Source: Gammaproteobacteria bacterium
GTDB taxonomy: Bacteria > Pseudomonadota > Gammaproteobacteria > Steroidobacterales > Steroidobacteraceae
Assembly: GCA_003156695.1 (NCBI GenBank)
Contig: PMHN01000068.1
Coordinates: forward strand, 1-7,018
Direction: 5' to 3'
Length of the DNA stretch: 7,018 nt
This document shows, one piece after another, positions 6,059-7,018 of this stretch; the first letter of the stretch is position 1, and every line of letters starts with the position of its first letter. Below the pieces are notes generated by a model. The model was not told the origin of the DNA, did no database searches, and saw only the letters and a program-made list of their open reading frames with translations. A program made the position numbers and the translations under genes.

Positions 6059-6436
6059 ATGTCGAGCACAAGCAATAAGGAAGCCGTCGTCGCCTTCTAC
6101 GAGGCGGCGCTCAACGCTAAGGACTTTGACGCTGCGAGCCGCTATCTCGGCCCTTCCTACACGCAACACAACCCACGCGCGGCCGACGGCGTGCAGGGTT
6201 TCCGCAACTTTGTCGCCTACCTGAAGGAACACGCCCCCCATTCGCACAGCGAGATCAAGCGAGTTTTCGCTGATGGCGACTTCGTCATTCTGCATGTCCA
6301 TAAGACCAGTGGCCCGGGTGACCGCGGCGTCGCGATCGTGGACATCTTGCGCCTGGAGCACGGCCGGATCGTCGAACATTGGGACGTCACGCAGGAGATA
6401 CCGGAGCGGACGGCCAGCGGCAACCCGATGTTCTGA
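6059..6436 (+). CDS. SnoaL-like / NTF2-fold protein
   Basis: This 125-residue cytoplasmic protein fits the SnoaL-like branch of the NTF2 fold, a cone-shaped alpha+beta barrel used by polyketide cyclases, isomerases and many uncharacterised proteins. Typical features are the N-terminal helix NKEAVVAFYEAALNAKDFDAASRYL (6-30), the motif YTQHNP (34-39), GFRNFVAYL (47-55), the strand pair RVFADGDFVILHVHKT (68-83), and the end VDILRLEHGRIVEHWDVTQEIPE (94-116). His37 and the HWD at 107-109 line the pocket in relatives, as far as I recall. There is no signal peptide, and the length is normal. A good ribosome site precedes the ATG, and the stop shares a base with the start of the kinase gene (TGATG). 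The ligand or reaction cannot be inferred from the fold. Annotations in this family range from stress proteins to ester or steroid enzymes. Confidence 0.88.
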   Translation: MSSTSNKEAVVAFYEAALNAKDFDAASRYLGPSYTQHNPRAADGVQGFRNFVAYLKEHAPHSHSEIKRVFADGDFVILHVHKTSGPGDRGVAIVDILRLEHGRIVEHWDVTQEIPERTASGNPMF

Positions 6437-7018
6437 TGTCCCTGCTCTCAAAAGAACCGATGGAGCGCTTCGCGGCCATCGCTCATGAAATCAGCGCCCT
6501 CATCGGAGTGCGCTGCGCACCGTATCCGCTGCGCCGCGTGCCCGGCGGCAATATCAACGAGTGTTATCAGTGGCCATGCGCCAGCGGCGCACTGTTCGTA
6601 AAGGTCGGTCCGCTCGCAACGCTCGCCGACTTCGAGGCCGAGGCGGCCGGACTCGCCGAGCTTGCGGCCGTGCGCGCGGTGCGCGTGCCGCGCGTGCTGG
6701 CCGTCGGTCACACCGATACGGCCGCGTTTTTGACGCTCGAGTGGATCACGCCCGGCGCGCGTACGCCGGACTGCGAGCGCCGCCTCGGCGAGGGGCTCGC
6801 TGCGCTGCACGCCGTGACCGCGCCGCGCTTTGGATGGACGCGCGAAAACTGTGTCGGCCGCACGCCGCAGGCGAATGGCTGGACAGACGACTGGACTGAA
6901 TTCTTTCGCGAGCGCCGCCTGCGCCCGCAGCTGACGCGCGCGGTGGCGGGAGGCTACGCGGATCTTCTGGAGGCAGCAGGTCTGCGCCTGCTCGAGTCGC
7001 TGCACCTGCTACTGGCCG
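6436..7018 (+). CDS. Fructosamine kinase family protein (3' end beyond window)
   Basis: I read 194 codons from the ATG at 6436, open to the right edge; the family is about 285-300 residues. Fructosamine kinases (FN3K, E. coli YniA) phosphorylate sugar adducts on protein amines so that the adducts fall off, reversing glycation. Many bacterial members act on ribulosamines. Visible features are the N-terminal nucleotide-loop region PGGNINECY (37-45), LFVKVG with the likely ATP-binding Lys56, FEAEAAGLAEL (66-76) with a candidate Glu partner, the hinge LEWI (101-104), and the strongly diagnostic block FGWTRENCVGRTPQANGW (132-149) followed by DWTEFFRERRLRPQL (152-166). The HxDLH-type catalytic loop would lie just beyond the edge, so activity cannot be judged. 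The start overlaps the SnoaL-like gene by one base (TGATG); Met9 is an alternative. It is the third gene of the 5623 operon. Confidence 0.92.
   Translation, partial: MSLLSKEPMERFAAIAHEISALIGVRCAPYPLRRVPGGNINECYQWPCASGALFVKVGPLATLADFEAEAAGLAELAAVRAVRVPRVLAVGHTDTAAFLTLEWITPGARTPDCERRLGEGLAALHAVTAPRFGWTRENCVGRTPQANGWTDDWTEFFRERRLRPQLTRAVAGGYADLLEAAGLRLLESLHLLLA

Noticed and set aside
6448..7005. A 185-codon minus-strand frame opposite the fructosamine kinase gene
   Set aside because: The plus-strand frame, open to the window edge, carries the diagnostic fructosamine kinase block. The antisense frame is a shadow.

Overview
The window is GC-rich chromosomal DNA from a bacterium, most likely a proteobacterium. 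The pointers are the three-gene pnt layout, Gram-negative lipoprotein signals and GC-ending codons. A gammaproteobacterium of the Nevskiales/Steroidobacter/Xanthomonad sort is a guess from gene content only. I see no rRNA or tRNA gene, insertion sequence, CRISPR array or phage gene. Nearly all of it is tightly packed protein-coding sequence.

Layout. Minus strand, 2166 down to 1: a pnt operon for the proton-translocating NAD(P) transhydrogenase in its split form (pntAA, pntAB, pntB), with overlapping stop and start codons; pntB runs off the left edge. Plus strand, 2280-4291: a divergent run of three genes. These are an HNH endonuclease, a stand-alone 5'-3' exonuclease related to the N-terminal domain of DNA polymerase I, and a PaaI-like hotdog thioesterase. 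The 113-nt gap between pntAA and the HNH gene holds a candidate promoter so close to the HNH ATG that the mRNA would be almost leaderless. Minus strand, 5415 down to 4303: a secreted lipoprotein with WxPGxW repeats, an Asn/Thr/Val-rich tract and a low-complexity Pro/Ala/His tail, convergent with the thioesterase gene (11 nt apart). Plus strand, 5623-7018: an apparent operon of a small four-helix membrane protein of no family I recognise, a SnoaL/NTF2-like protein, and a fructosamine kinase-family protein cut by the right edge.

How the genes relate. The pnt genes make one membrane enzyme that couples hydride transfer from NADH to NADP+ with proton movement. The two nucleases side by side suggest a DNA-processing or repair unit, which is inference. 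The last operon may pair deglycation of proteins (fructosamine kinase) with two accessory proteins of unknown role.

Nothing here is a clear new system. The items most worth a second look are the HNH plus 5'-3' exonuclease pair, the nearly leaderless HNH start, and the unrecognised membrane protein at the head of the fructosamine-kinase operon.
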